NCBI GenBank assembly: GCA_029260515.1
Contig: JAJDDC010000060.1
Coordinates: 62,001-126,000, forward strand
Origin: Phycisphaerales bacterium
GTDB lineage: Bacteria > Planctomycetota > Phycisphaerae > Phycisphaerales > UBA1924
Reading direction: 5' to 3'
DNA: 64,000 nt
A model generated the notes under the pieces. It was not told the origin of the DNA and searched no databases. It worked only from the letters and a program-made list of their open reading frames with translations. Shown piece after piece: positions 8,531 to 16,413 of the stretch; position 1 is the first letter of the stretch; every line of letters begins with the position of its first letter. The translations under genes were made by a program, and so were the position numbers.

Positions 8531-8581
8531 CAAAAAGGACACCGCCCGGGCGGGCAAAGGGGGGGCGCCACGCCCGGGCGG
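8531..8581 (-). terminator. Intrinsic terminator for the PEP-CTERM gene
   Basis: Ten-base perfect arms (8542-8551 and 8572-8581, CCGCCCGGGC) flank a 20-base loop. On the minus strand the stem is followed by tgtCCTTTTTG, giving a T run downstream of the stop at 8605. It could also act weakly for the plus-strand gene. Confidence 0.55.
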
Positions 8582-8604
8582 CATCACATCTATCGGGTCG
8601 CAGG

Positions 8605-9252
8605 TCAGCGGCGGCGGCGCCCGGCCAGCGCGAGCCCGAGGCACGCGGGCAGGATCGTCGCAGGCGCGGGGGTCGTCGAGACGTTGTCGAGATCAAAGTG
8701 TACGACGGTCCCGTCGGGCAGGCCGGCGGGGGGAAGCACGAGCACCTGCAGATTGCCCACCTGGGTCATGACGCCCGCGAAGAAGCCGAAGCCGGGGGGG
8801 CCCTCGGGGACGTAGAACGGGTTGTCGGGGTCCAGGTCGAAGCTGAGCGTCGTCCACGAGCCGCCCGCGACCGGGGCGCCCGAGAGCATCACGAACGCGG
8901 GCGAGTTTCCACTCGTCGCGACGCGGATCGCGAAGCCCATCAGCTCGTCCGAGTCGTGACGGACGTCGAGGCTGATCGTGTCGAGGCCCGCGGTCAGGTA
9001 GTCGCCCACGAACGCGTCGGAGGACGAATCGAACGCATCGTGTCCCCGGAACAGGGCGAGGCCGAACTCGCCGGCGGTCGAGACGTCCGCGGACGTCGAG
9101 ATGAAGCCCATGGGGTCGAACACGGGCGGGTTGAAGGCGCCGGTCTGCCACGCGGCGACGTCGGTGGTGAAGGTCTCGGTGTACGCGCCGACGCCCGCGT
9201 TGGCGCTGGCTCCCAGGGCGGCAAGGACGACGGGGACGATCATCGAACGCAT
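8605..9252 (-). CDS. Secreted PEP-CTERM-type protein
   Basis: 215 residues. The N-terminus is a signal peptide (M-R-S-M-I-V-P-V-V-L-A-A-L-G-A-S-A-N-A). The body resembles a beta-rich extracellular domain (repeated F-D-L-D and S-F-D-L-D blocks). The C-terminus is T-P-A-P-A-T, a hydrophobic helix, then R-R-R-R, the PEP-CTERM sorting signal in its planctomycete P-A-P-A-T form. Such proteins are processed by an exosortase, which is not in this window. GAGGAGAG just before ATG is a good ribosome site. The next gene upstream on this strand is also secreted, so the two may be co-expressed. Confidence 0.85.
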   Translation of the reverse strand: MRSMIVPVVLAALGASANAGVGAYTETFTTDVAAWQTGAFNPPVFDPMGFISTSADVSTAGEFGLALFRGHDAFDSSSDAFVGDYLTAGLDTISLDVRHDSDELMGFAIRVATSGNSPAFVMLSGAPVAGGSWTTLSFDLDPDNPFYVPEGPPGFGFFAGVMTQVGNLQVLVLPPAGLPDGTVVHFDLDNVSTTPAPATILPACLGLALAGRRRR

Positions 9253-9315
9253 CGGTCTCTCCTCTTCGCGGCCCGGGTCGGGCCGGTTGAAACTGGAACG
9301 GGTTCGGGTCGGGTA

Positions 9316-10362
9316 TCAGCCGCCGCTCGCCGCCGCGAAGGCGACAAGGAACGCGAGGACGTCTGAGAAATCCAGCGTGCAGGGCGGGGCGAGGTTCGCG
9401 GCCGGGTCGCCCGAGCCGAAGTCGGTGATGAAGGCGATGACGTCGGAGAAGTCGGCGCCCCCGATCCCGTCGTAGTTGCCAGGCGATCCGACACGGACGG
9501 TCAGCTCCAAGGTGGGCGTCTGGTCGAGGATCTGGGCGATGACGTCGTCGCTGGTTTTGAAGATCGGGTAGAGCACGTCGCCCGCGCCGCCGCCGGGCCC
9601 GCCCGAGGCCGGGTGCATCGAGCTGACTGCGAGGTTGAGGCGCCCGTCGCGCAGGGAGCGACGGAGAAACGCCATCCCGTCCTCGTCGCACAGGTCCAGT
9701 TCGAACACGACCACGCTCTCGGCGGGTACCGTGTCCCCGGGCGCCATCCCCTCGATCTCTCCGATCCCCAGCGGGGCGACCTCGAAGCGTTCCTTGACGT
9801 TATTCGAGATGTCGAACGCGGCGCCGACCGAGTCGTAGTTCGCGGCGAAGACATTGCGGGCGCTCTGGGCTGGCTCGATCACGGGCGGGCCGCCGAACGC
9901 CGAGGTCTGCGTCCAACTGAACACGTCCCAGCCGTTGCGGTAGCCAACGCCGAAGATGGTCATCGCGCGCCCCGAGTCGGCGTCCGCGATAAAGTCCGGG
10001 TCCGACTCCGCGAGCAGCGTGCGGAACGAGTCGGGCGTCGGGTCGTAGCGGAACTCCTCGTCGTTGTCGATCACGAGCGTCAGGCGGGCGGCGATGATCT
10101 GGTACGACCCCGGGTCCAGCCCGGGCGTGATGGCGGCGTCCGTGTCGAACATGAGCAGGAACTGGCCGTCGCGGTCGTCGAAGCCCGGGCCCTGGTCGGC
10201 GGCAGAGAACGTGGACGCGATGGCCCGGATGCCCGGCGTGCCGTTGAACGGGTACATCCACCGGTCGCCGTCCGCGGTGTCCTTGACGAGATCCACGACC
10301 TGAGCCTGGGCGGCGGTTGTGAGCAGCCCGAGGGCAGCCGCGGCGTAAGTCTTTGGCAACAA
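9316..10362 (-). CDS. Secreted protein with C-terminal dockerin-like double repeat
   Basis: 348 residues starting at TTG: AGGAGG lies exactly 8 bases before the TTG at 10362, much better than the in-frame upstream ATG at 10401. A signal peptide ends at A-Q-A. The middle is unrecognised, possibly an adhesion-type beta domain. The last 55 residues hold two copies of an EF-hand-like helix, G-A-D-F-S-D-V-I-A-F-I-x-D-F and T-L-D-F-S-D-V-L-A-F-L-V-A-F, separated by G-D-P-A-A-N-L. The same module is at the right edge of the window (63793). It is probably surface-displayed. It diverges from the prepilin gene across a 19-bp palindrome. Confidence 0.82.
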   Translation of the reverse strand: MLPKTYAAAALGLLTTAAQAQVVDLVKDTADGDRWMYPFNGTPGIRAIASTFSAADQGPGFDDRDGQFLLMFDTDAAITPGLDPGSYQIIAARLTLVIDNDEEFRYDPTPDSFRTLLAESDPDFIADADSGRAMTIFGVGYRNGWDVFSWTQTSAFGGPPVIEPAQSARNVFAANYDSVGAAFDISNNVKERFEVAPLGIGEIEGMAPGDTVPAESVVVFELDLCDEDGMAFLRRSLRDGRLNLAVSSMHPASGGPGGGAGDVLYPIFKTSDDVIAQILDQTPTLELTVRVGSPGNYDGIGGADFSDVIAFITDFGSGDPAANLAPPCTLDFSDVLAFLVAFAAASGG

Positions 10363-10450
10363 GGTGGGTACCTCCTCAGGGACGCGCTGGCCCGTCCACA
10401 ATCTCCTGCCAGACTGGACAGAGAACGGGGTGGCAGGAACAATGGGGAGT

Positions 10451-10469
10451 ATTGAGACTGAGTCTCAAT
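10451..10469. promoter_or_regulatory. 19-bp Fur-like palindromic operator candidate
   Basis: ATTGAGACTGAGTCTCAAT is a perfect 9-1-9 inverted repeat, A+T-rich in a G+C-rich setting, between two divergent genes. The inner 7-1-7 core TGAGACT-G-AGTCTCA has the geometry of Fur-family boxes. It overlaps or abuts the -35 position of the box at 10490, so a repressor bound there could block the prepilin promoter. Which protein binds it is not shown by the sequence. Confidence 0.55.
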
Positions 10470-10489
10470 CGCGTCAAGCGCCGAGCACG

Positions 10490-10495
10490 TATTTT
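10490..10495 (+). promoter_or_regulatory. -10-like box for the prepilin-like gene
   Basis: TATTTT, 36 bases before the ATG at 10532. A 17-base spacer would put the -35 at the right edge of the 19-bp palindrome. Confidence 0.4.
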
Positions 10496-10531
10496 CCTCC
10501 GACCCGAGCCGATCGAGGCATCCGCCCCACC

Positions 10532-11440
10532 ATGCCCACGCCGACACGACGCCAGCCGGCCGCCTTCACGCTCGTCGAGCTGCTGGTCGTGATCGCGATC
10601 ATCGCGATGCTCATCGGGATCCTGCTGCCCTCGCTGGGCAGCGCCCGGGCGGTGGCGGTGAAGACCAGGGAACTGGCCGCGGCCCAGCAGCTGATGATCG
10701 CGTACACGATGTACGCCGACGACAGCGACGACGCGCTGCTCATCGGGTACGCCGCGGCCGGGCACGTGCAGGGACGCGATGCGCCACGCAACGAGCGGGG
10801 CGAGCCCGTCGGGGGCGACACGCCGGGCGCACGCGAGATGGAGATGCGTCGGCGCTACCCCTGGCGCCTGGCGCCCTGGTTCGACTACGACTGGCGCGGG
10901 ATGTACGGCGACGACGACCGCCTCGCCAACCTCCGCCTCTCGCCCGACTACGAGTACGTCATCAGCGTCGCCCCCAGCTTCGGCATCAACGCCCACTTCG
11001 TCGGGGGCAGCGCCGGCGCGGGCGCGTACGGGTTCGACAACGCCGGGCGGAGGCACGTCCAGGGAAAGCGGCTGTTCGGGGATTTCTTCGTCCAGCGTCT
11101 CAGCGCCGTTCGCCGCCCGGATACGGTCCTCGCCTTCGCCAGCGCCCGCTCGATCGATACCTCTTCGTCCGGTGGCGACAACCACCCCCAGGGGTATTTC
11201 ACAATCACGCCTCCCCGGTTCGTCTCGACCCAGGGACGCCTGTGGGGCGACGCGTACGACGCGGACGCGGACCCGGGGCTCAACTCCGGGCACGTGTCGC
11301 TGCGGCACCGGGGCGAGGCGATCACGGCGATGCTCGACGGGCACGCCGAGGCGATGGGGTGGGACGGGCTCAGCGACATGCGTCACTGGGCGGACAAGGC
11401 CGACGCGTCCGACTGGGCCCTCGAGCCCAACCTCCCCTGA
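10532..11440 (+). CDS. Prepilin-like secreted protein with H-X9-DG motif
   Basis: 302 residues. The type IV prepilin/pseudopilin signal A-F-T-L-V-E-L-L-V-V-I-A-I-I begins near residue 10, with Glu at +5 after the cleavage site, followed by the usual hydrophobic helix. Near the C-terminus H-R-G-E-A-I-T-A-M-L-D-G is an H-X9-D-G motif, the mark of a planctomycete family of prepilin-processed proteins often expanded to dozens per genome. No prepilin peptidase or secretion ATPase is nearby. It is the divergent partner of the dockerin-like gene at 9316 and shares its intergenic palindrome. Confidence 0.9.
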   Translation: MPTPTRRQPAAFTLVELLVVIAIIAMLIGILLPSLGSARAVAVKTRELAAAQQLMIAYTMYADDSDDALLIGYAAAGHVQGRDAPRNERGEPVGGDTPGAREMEMRRRYPWRLAPWFDYDWRGMYGDDDRLANLRLSPDYEYVISVAPSFGINAHFVGGSAGAGAYGFDNAGRRHVQGKRLFGDFFVQRLSAVRRPDTVLAFASARSIDTSSSGGDNHPQGYFTITPPRFVSTQGRLWGDAYDADADPGLNSGHVSLRHRGEAITAMLDGHAEAMGWDGLSDMRHWADKADASDWALEPNLP

Positions 11441-11471
11441 GCGGGGCCCTGAGTGCGGGCCCCTCGCCCGC

Positions 11472-11477
11472 TATCCT
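11472..11477 (+). promoter_or_regulatory. -10-like box for tyrS
   Basis: TATCCT ends 8 bases before the ATG at 11486, with no Shine-Dalgarno. Confidence 0.45.
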
Positions 11478-11485
11478 TGCCCCCC

Positions 11486-12781
11486 ATGGGCGATGCGAGA
11501 GACTTTCTGGGCGAGTTGGAGTGGCGCGGGCTGCTCAAGGACGTCACCGACCGCGAGGGGCTCGCGAAGCACCTCTCGACGGGCTCGCGCCGCCTGTACG
11601 CGGGATTCGACCCGACGGCGGACTCCCTGACCATCGGCAACCTCGTGCCGATCATGGTCCTCGCCCACGCCAAGCGGGCGGGGCACGAGGCGATCGCGCT
11701 GATGGGCGGGGGAACGGGGCTGATCGGGGACCCGTCGGGCAAGTCCGCCGAGCGGCAGCTGCTGACGCGCGAGACGCTCGAGGGGTTTGTCGCCGCCCAG
11801 CGCCCGATCTTCGACAGCGTGCTGGGGCAGGTCGAGGGGCCGGCGCACACGGTGCTCAACAACGCGGACTGGCTCACAGAGCTGAAGTACATCGAGGTGC
11901 TGCGCGACGTGGGCAAGCACTTTTCCGTGAACATGATGGTGCAGAAGGACTCGGTCAAGAGCCGCCTGCACGACCGCGAGCAGGGGATCAGCTACACAGA
12001 GTTCAGCTACATGATCCTGCAGGCGTACGACTTCCTGCATCTATACCGCGAGCTTGGCGTGACGATCCAGTGCGGGGGGTCGGACCAGTTTGGGAACATC
12101 GTCGTTGGCGCTGATCTGATCCGTCGTGTGAGCATGGAGGGTGGGCACGCCTCCTTCGGCTTCACCGCCCCCCTCGTCACCAAGGCCGACGGCGGGAAGT
12201 TTGGCAAGACCGAGACGGGCGCCGTCTGGCTCACCGCAGCCCGCACGTCGCCGTACGCGTACTACCAGTTCTGGCTCAACTGCTCGGACGCGGACGCGTC
12301 GAGCTTCCTGCGGATCTTCACGTTCCTGACCAGGGACGAGATCGAGTCGATCGAGCGCGAGCACGCCGAAGCGCCGGGCAAGCGGGCGGCCCAGCGGGCG
12401 CTGGCCCGCGAGGCGACGCGGCTGCTGCACGGCGAGTCTGAGATGGCCCAGGCCGAGGCCGCGGGCAGGGCCCTGTTCTCGGGCGACATCGCGGGCCTGC
12501 CCGAGGCGACGATCCGCGACGTGTTCGCGGAGGTCCCGTCGAGCGAGCACGACAAGGCGACGCTGGGAGGCGAGGGCGTGGATCTGGTCGAGATGCTCGT
12601 CGAGACAGGGCTGGCCAAGTCGAAGCGCGAGGCCCGCGAGTTCATCGCCAACGGCTCGGTTTCGGTCAACGGCCAAGGCGCGGGCGAGGGACGGCGCGTG
12701 ACCGCGGGCGACCTGCTGCACGGCTCGATGATCGCGCTCCGCCGCGGCAAGAAGGCCTGGCACGTCACCCGCTGGGGCTGA
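11486..12781 (+). CDS. tyrS: Tyrosyl-tRNA synthetase
   Basis: 431 residues. Charges tRNA-Tyr. The class I signature is D-P-T-A-D-S-L-T-I-G-N-L, so the first His of HIGH is Thr and the last is Asn, a variation seen in some bacterial TyrRS. The KMSKS loop is K-F-G-K-T. The tyrosine site blocks Y-A-G-F-D and Q-C-G-G-S-D-Q-F-G-N are intact. A C-terminal S4-like RNA-binding domain (about residues 365-431) contains V-E-T-G-L-A-K-S-K-R-E-A-R. Length is normal for the TyrRS-1 type. The start fits the -10-like box 8 bases away. Confidence 0.97.
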   Translation: MGDARDFLGELEWRGLLKDVTDREGLAKHLSTGSRRLYAGFDPTADSLTIGNLVPIMVLAHAKRAGHEAIALMGGGTGLIGDPSGKSAERQLLTRETLEGFVAAQRPIFDSVLGQVEGPAHTVLNNADWLTELKYIEVLRDVGKHFSVNMMVQKDSVKSRLHDREQGISYTEFSYMILQAYDFLHLYRELGVTIQCGGSDQFGNIVVGADLIRRVSMEGGHASFGFTAPLVTKADGGKFGKTETGAVWLTAARTSPYAYYQFWLNCSDADASSFLRIFTFLTRDEIESIEREHAEAPGKRAAQRALAREATRLLHGESEMAQAEAAGRALFSGDIAGLPEATIRDVFAEVPSSEHDKATLGGEGVDLVEMLVETGLAKSKREAREFIANGSVSVNGQGAGEGRRVTAGDLLHGSMIALRRGKKAWHVTRWG

Positions 12782-12798
12782 CCTGCTCAGGCGACAGA

Positions 12799-12820
12799 AC
12801 GCCCGGCATCCGGGTGTTTC
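12799..12820 (+). terminator. Possible weak terminator after tyrS
   Basis: An eight-pair hairpin (12799-12806 with 12810-12817, one G-T pair, 3-base loop) lies 17 bases after the tyrS stop. The T tail is short (TTTC), so it is a weak candidate. Confidence 0.35.
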
Positions 12821-12999
12821 GGGACGCTCGGACGGCGCCCAGCCCGCAGGACCGGCTGGCTGCCGACAAGCATAAACAGCGTCCAGAAAAGGGCTTCCAT
12901 ACTCGGCCTGTTTCTGGGATACTGACCCGGTTCCGAGGATGGCGGCGTCGCCCGCCGCGTCTGTGTGCGAACGCCGCCTGGTCCGCAGGAGGCGTGCCG

Positions 13000-13440
13000 A
13001 TGCACCAGATCCACGAACTCATCTCTCAGAAAGAAGCGGGTGTCCGGTCCGTCCCGGCGGACTGCACGATTCTCGACGCCGCGGGCGCGATGAACGAGGC
13101 GAAGATCGGCGCGGTCGTCGTGCTCGACAACGGGCGCATGGTCGGCATCCTGACCGAGCGTGACATCATGACGCGGGTCGTCGCGGCCGGACGCGACCCG
13201 GCGCAGACGCGCGTCTCGCAGGTCATGACCTCGCCCGTGCTCACGTGCTCGCCGCAGACCCGCCTGAGCGAGGCGCGTGCCGCGATGCGCAGCAAGCGCA
13301 TCCGCCACCTGCCGGTCGCCGAGGGCGAGGCGATCGTCGGCATGGTCTCGATCGGCGACCTCAACCTGTGCGAGACCGAGACGCTCGCCGCGACCGTCCG
13401 CCATATGGAGGCGTACATCGCCGGCGAGGTGGCGCTGTAA
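13000..13440 (+). CDS. CBS-domain pair protein
   Basis: 146 residues, almost entirely two CBS motifs (about residues 8-62 and 73-127): V-V-V-L-D-N-G-R-M-V-G-I-L-T-E-R-D then R-H-L-P-V-A-E-G-E-A-I-V-G-M-V-S-I-G-D-L. Such stand-alone pairs bind adenine nucleotides and act as energy or ligand sensors for partner enzymes; no partner is evident here. AGGAGG is 7 bases before ATG, which decides the start over a longer upstream frame. The 218 bases upstream hold no other gene that I can see. Confidence 0.9.
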   Translation: MHQIHELISQKEAGVRSVPADCTILDAAGAMNEAKIGAVVVLDNGRMVGILTERDIMTRVVAAGRDPAQTRVSQVMTSPVLTCSPQTRLSEARAAMRSKRIRHLPVAEGEAIVGMVSIGDLNLCETETLAATVRHMEAYIAGEVAL

Positions 13441-13483
13441 GGACGCGGCGGGCAGGCGGGAAGGCTGTCCCACCGGACAGTGC

Positions 13484-14527
13484 TCAGGCGCCGACGACGA
13501 GTTTTCGGAACATCGCGGGCGACTCGCCCTGCCCCGTGCGGGCGCTGAGCAGCGCCGCCTGGGCCATCGCCAGCAGCATCTCGTGGTCCACCGGGGGCGG
13601 GGGCGACGACGCGTCGAACAGGGCCGAGATCGCGTCGGCGATCGCCGCGACCTGGGGCTCCAGACCGCGGTCGGCGAGCGGGGGCTCGACCCGCTGGGTG
13701 TCGAAGACCTCGCCCTCGGGGTTCGACCAGGCGAGGGATTCCTCGTCGATCGCGAGGCGCCCCTCGTCGCCCAGGGCGGACATCGAGCGGTCCCAGCGGG
13801 GCGCCTGGTCGCTGACCAGTGCGCACGCGGCCCTTCCGTCGGCGAAGCGGAGGTTGATGGTCATGTCGCCGTGCAGGTCGCGGAGCGAATCGCCCGGCGC
13901 CGCGTGCACGCCCGAGGCGTTGGGCCCGATGTACGCCGCGTCGATGCTTTCTGGCGCGCCCATGAGCGCGTGCACCAGGTCCATCGCGTCGAGCAGGCGC
14001 CCGGCCAGCGACGCTTGCTCGGCGCGACCAAGCGACTCGAACCGGAGCACGCGGATCTGCCCGAACGCGTCGAGCGCGTCGGCCGCGAGGTTCATCGCCC
14101 GGCACTGTCGCATCCTCGGGACGAGCTGCACCGCGTCGATCGGGCGGACGCCATGCTGTGCGCGGGTCCAGACGCCCGAGCCGAGCTCGAGGGCGCCGCC
14201 CGGGATGGGTTCGAGCGTCGCGAGCGTGAGTCCGCGGGCGCGTGCGTTCTCGATCGCACCCGCGTCCTGCGAGCCGCCGGCGCCGAACTCGCCGGGCGAC
14301 ATGATGAGCGCCAGGTCCGCCTCGCCGGAGGCTAGCGCGACGCGGAGGTCTGTCGCCGGTTCGCTCCCGAGCTCGTCGGCGACCGCGCCCGACCGCCCCT
14401 TCTCTGGGCACCCGACGCCGACGAACTCGAGGCCCGCGGCGTCGCGGAGCGCGCGCGCTAGCCCCGCCTGCCCGGGCGAGAGCCAGACGATGGTCCTGCG
14501 GCTGTGGTTGGACTCCGAATCTCCCAC
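13484..14527 (-). CDS. Gfo/Idh/MocA-like oxidoreductase, possibly non-canonical
   Basis: 347 residues from GTG. The N-terminal part reads as a Rossmann domain (T-I-V-W-L-S-P-G-Q-A-G-L-A-R-A-L) and the second part as the alpha/beta domain of this family (D-L-H-G-D-M-T-I-N-L-R-F near residue 220). The usual E-K-P motif appears as L-E-P-I-P-G-G, without the lysine, and the nucleotide loop lacks the classical G-x-G-x-x-G, so dehydrogenase activity is doubtful. TACGAT ends 8 bases before GTG, supporting this start. It diverges from the RNase P RNA gene. The substrate is unknown. Confidence 0.65.
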   Translation of the reverse strand: MGDSESNHSRRTIVWLSPGQAGLARALRDAAGLEFVGVGCPEKGRSGAVADELGSEPATDLRVALASGEADLALIMSPGEFGAGGSQDAGAIENARARGLTLATLEPIPGGALELGSGVWTRAQHGVRPIDAVQLVPRMRQCRAMNLAADALDAFGQIRVLRFESLGRAEQASLAGRLLDAMDLVHALMGAPESIDAAYIGPNASGVHAAPGDSLRDLHGDMTINLRFADGRAACALVSDQAPRWDRSMSALGDEGRLAIDEESLAWSNPEGEVFDTQRVEPPLADRGLEPQVAAIADAISALFDASSPPPPVDHEMLLAMAQAALLSARTGQGESPAMFRKLVVGA

Positions 14528-14535
14528 GAGTCGCG

Positions 14536-14541
14536 ATCGTA
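14536..14541 (-). promoter_or_regulatory. -10-like box for the oxidoreductase-like gene
   Basis: TACGAT on the minus strand, 8 bases before the GTG at 14527. Confidence 0.45.
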
Positions 14542-14602
14542 CTGGGCGGTGGGTCGCCCCGCACCGGGGGGTGGGCTGCGATCCGGGGCGGGGCCCCCTG
14601 CG

Positions 14603-14608
14603 TACGAT
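14603..14608 (+). promoter_or_regulatory. -10-like box for RNase P RNA
   Basis: TACGAT ends 4 bases before the predicted 5' end of the RNA at about 14613, near the spacing expected for a -10 element and its start site. Confidence 0.45.
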
Positions 14609-14612
14609 TGGG

Positions 14613-15061
<449 letters not shown>

Positions 15062-15066
15062 GTGAC

Positions 15067-15105
15067 GCGGGCCCCGGGGACAACCCGGGGCCCGCGGCCT
15101 TTTTT
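15067..15105 (+). terminator. Intrinsic terminator of rnpB
   Basis: A near-perfect G+C stem, GCGGGCCCCGGG with CCCGGGGCCCGC, has a short loop and is followed by GGCCTTTTTTG. It lies 6 bases after the RNase P RNA 3' end. Confidence 0.9.
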
Positions 15106-15148
15106 GACTCATCGGCGCGGCGTACGGGTGCACACCCATTGGGCGTGT

Positions 15149-15205
15149 CACTCACGCTCCGGGCTCGATCCCCTGCAATGAGCCCCGAGCGTAAGCGACG
15201 GGTCC
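15149..15205. repeat. Left REP-type palindromic pair next to the RAYT gene
   Basis: Two inverted copies of a REP-like core (15149-15167 and 15180-15205, sharing CGCTCCGGGCTC / GAGCCCCGAGCG with one mismatch) are separated by 12 bases and could fold as one hairpin. The 26 bases at 15180-15205 are the reverse complement of 15750-15775 except for one base. Together they bracket the transposase gene. Confidence 0.75.
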
Positions 15206-15233
15206 AGACCAACGACGCGTCGGCGCCGAACAC

Positions 15234-15716
15234 TCACTCGCACGATTCATCCTGAAACCGCATGACATAATCGACCGCGGCCGCGAGGGACGCGTGAGTG
15301 TGCAGGTGTCTTGTCGAGCCGTGCTTCGTCCAGATACACAGGTCCGGATCGACGAGTCCGTGCGACCGCAGCGCACGCGCGCACCACGCCTTGAGATCCG
15401 CCAACCCCGCGTCAGGCGGCTTTGTCTTCGACACGACCACGTGGACATGGTTGGAACGGACATTCGCAGCGTGGAGTGTCCAGCCGCGGTGATCGCAGAC
15501 CGCGCGGATCGACTCGCCCACGACCTCGCGCTGTCTCGGATCGAGCGTGGTTGGTTCGTGCTTGAGCGAAGCCTGGTTCGCGCGTTCGAGCGCAGGCGAA
15601 GCGCCCACAATCCCTGCGCGGCCGGCCGAGCCACGGGCGATGGACCCGCGGGCGTCACCCGGGAGCCATGTGCCGTAGGTGGTCCAGGTCAGGAAGCAGG
15701 CGAGGGCCCCCGGCAT
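15234..15716 (-). CDS. REP-associated tyrosine transposase (RAYT, Y1_Tnp)
   Basis: 160 residues. A single-strand DNA nuclease of the HUH superfamily related to IS200/IS605 transposases. H-V-H-V-V-V near residue 95 is the HUH metal site, and V-D-Y-V near residue 150 supplies the likely catalytic tyrosine. It opens with F-L-T-W-T-T-Y-G-T-W-L-P-G-D, typical of these proteins. The start at 15716 is supported by TATCCT 6 bases upstream. It is flanked on both sides by inverted REP-like palindromes, as RAYT genes are, and lacks terminal repeats of a normal insertion sequence, so it is probably a domesticated REP-mobilising enzyme. It lies between rnpB and the sigma factor. Confidence 0.9.
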   Translation of the reverse strand: MPGALACFLTWTTYGTWLPGDARGSIARGSAGRAGIVGASPALERANQASLKHEPTTLDPRQREVVGESIRAVCDHRGWTLHAANVRSNHVHVVVSKTKPPDAGLADLKAWCARALRSHGLVDPDLCIWTKHGSTRHLHTHASLAAAVDYVMRFQDESCE

Positions 15717-15722
15717 GCTGTG

Positions 15723-15728
15723 AGGATA
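15723..15728 (-). promoter_or_regulatory. -10-like box for the RAYT gene
   Basis: TATCCT on the minus strand, 6 bases before the ATG at 15716. Confidence 0.4.
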
Positions 15729-15749
15729 CAGGACGGCGCCGCCCGCGAT

Positions 15750-15775
15750 GGACCCGTCGCTTACGCTCTGGGCTC
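15750..15775. repeat. Right REP-like copy flanking the RAYT gene
   Basis: Carries CCCGTCGCTTACGCTCTGGG. It is the inverted copy of 15180-15205 with a single mismatch, located 34 bases upstream of the transposase start. Confidence 0.75.
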
Positions 15776-15858
15776 GATGGCGAGGCGGGCCGGCGCGTGA
15801 ACAGTGACAATCGAATGAACCGCCGGGCGCCGTCGTGCGACCTGCTGGTGGAGGCCCC

Positions 15859-16413
15859 ATGCCCCGCACGCCGGAACAGATCTATTCAGAACTCCTCGTG
15901 CTCCGGCGCCAGGGCGGGGACCGCGAGGCGATGGGGGAGTTGTACGCGCTGTACGCCCCGCGGCTGATCCGGTACGCGTCTCGCCTGCTGGGCGACCCGG
16001 AGCAGGGCGCCGAGGCGGCACAAGAGGCGTGGCTCTCGATCGTCGCGGGGATCGGCTCGCTGGCCGACCCCGCCCGCTTCCCGGGATGGGCCTACAGGCT
16101 CGTCTCGAACCGGTGCGCCGATCACATCCGGCGCGCGCAGCGGGATCGGAGGCACCTGCCCCGGGCCGCGGCGTCGCGCCCGGGCGCCGACGGGCCAGAG
16201 GCGCGTGACGATCCGGACGAGGTGGACGACCTCCGCCGGGCAATCCGCGGGCTCGACGACGAGCACCGCGTGGTGGTGGAGCTGTTTTATCTCGACGCCC
16301 TCGGGGTCGCCGAGATCGGGCGGGCGCTCGGCGTGCCCGCCGGCACGGTCAAGTCAAGGTTGTTCAACGCGAGGCGGCGGCTGCGCGCCGCCCTGGAAGG
16401 AGATTCACTATGA
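15859..16413 (+). CDS. ECF-family RNA polymerase sigma factor
   Basis: 184 residues. Region 2 (about residues 20-85: Y-A-P-R-L-I-R-Y-A-S-R-L-L-G-D-P-E followed by A-E-A-A-Q-E-A-W-L) contacts the -10 element and core enzyme. Region 4 (about residues 125-180) ends with the helix-turn-helix L-G-V-A-E-I-G-R-A-L-G-V-P-A-G-T-V-K-S-R-L-F. The intervening region is rich in R, A and D. GGTGGAGG lies 4 bases before ATG; GTG 15835 is an alternative. Its stop overlaps the next ATG (ATGA), so it is co-translated with a membrane protein that may control it. Confidence 0.93.
   Translation: MPRTPEQIYSELLVLRRQGGDREAMGELYALYAPRLIRYASRLLGDPEQGAEAAQEAWLSIVAGIGSLADPARFPGWAYRLVSNRCADHIRRAQRDRRHLPRAAASRPGADGPEARDDPDEVDDLRRAIRGLDDEHRVVVELFYLDALGVAEIGRALGVPAGTVKSRLFNARRRLRAALEGDSL

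Noticed and set aside
15234-15716. A complete IS200/IS605 insertion sequence
   Set aside because: No TnpB gene and no typical IS ends; the flanking sequences are REP-like, which fits a RAYT instead.
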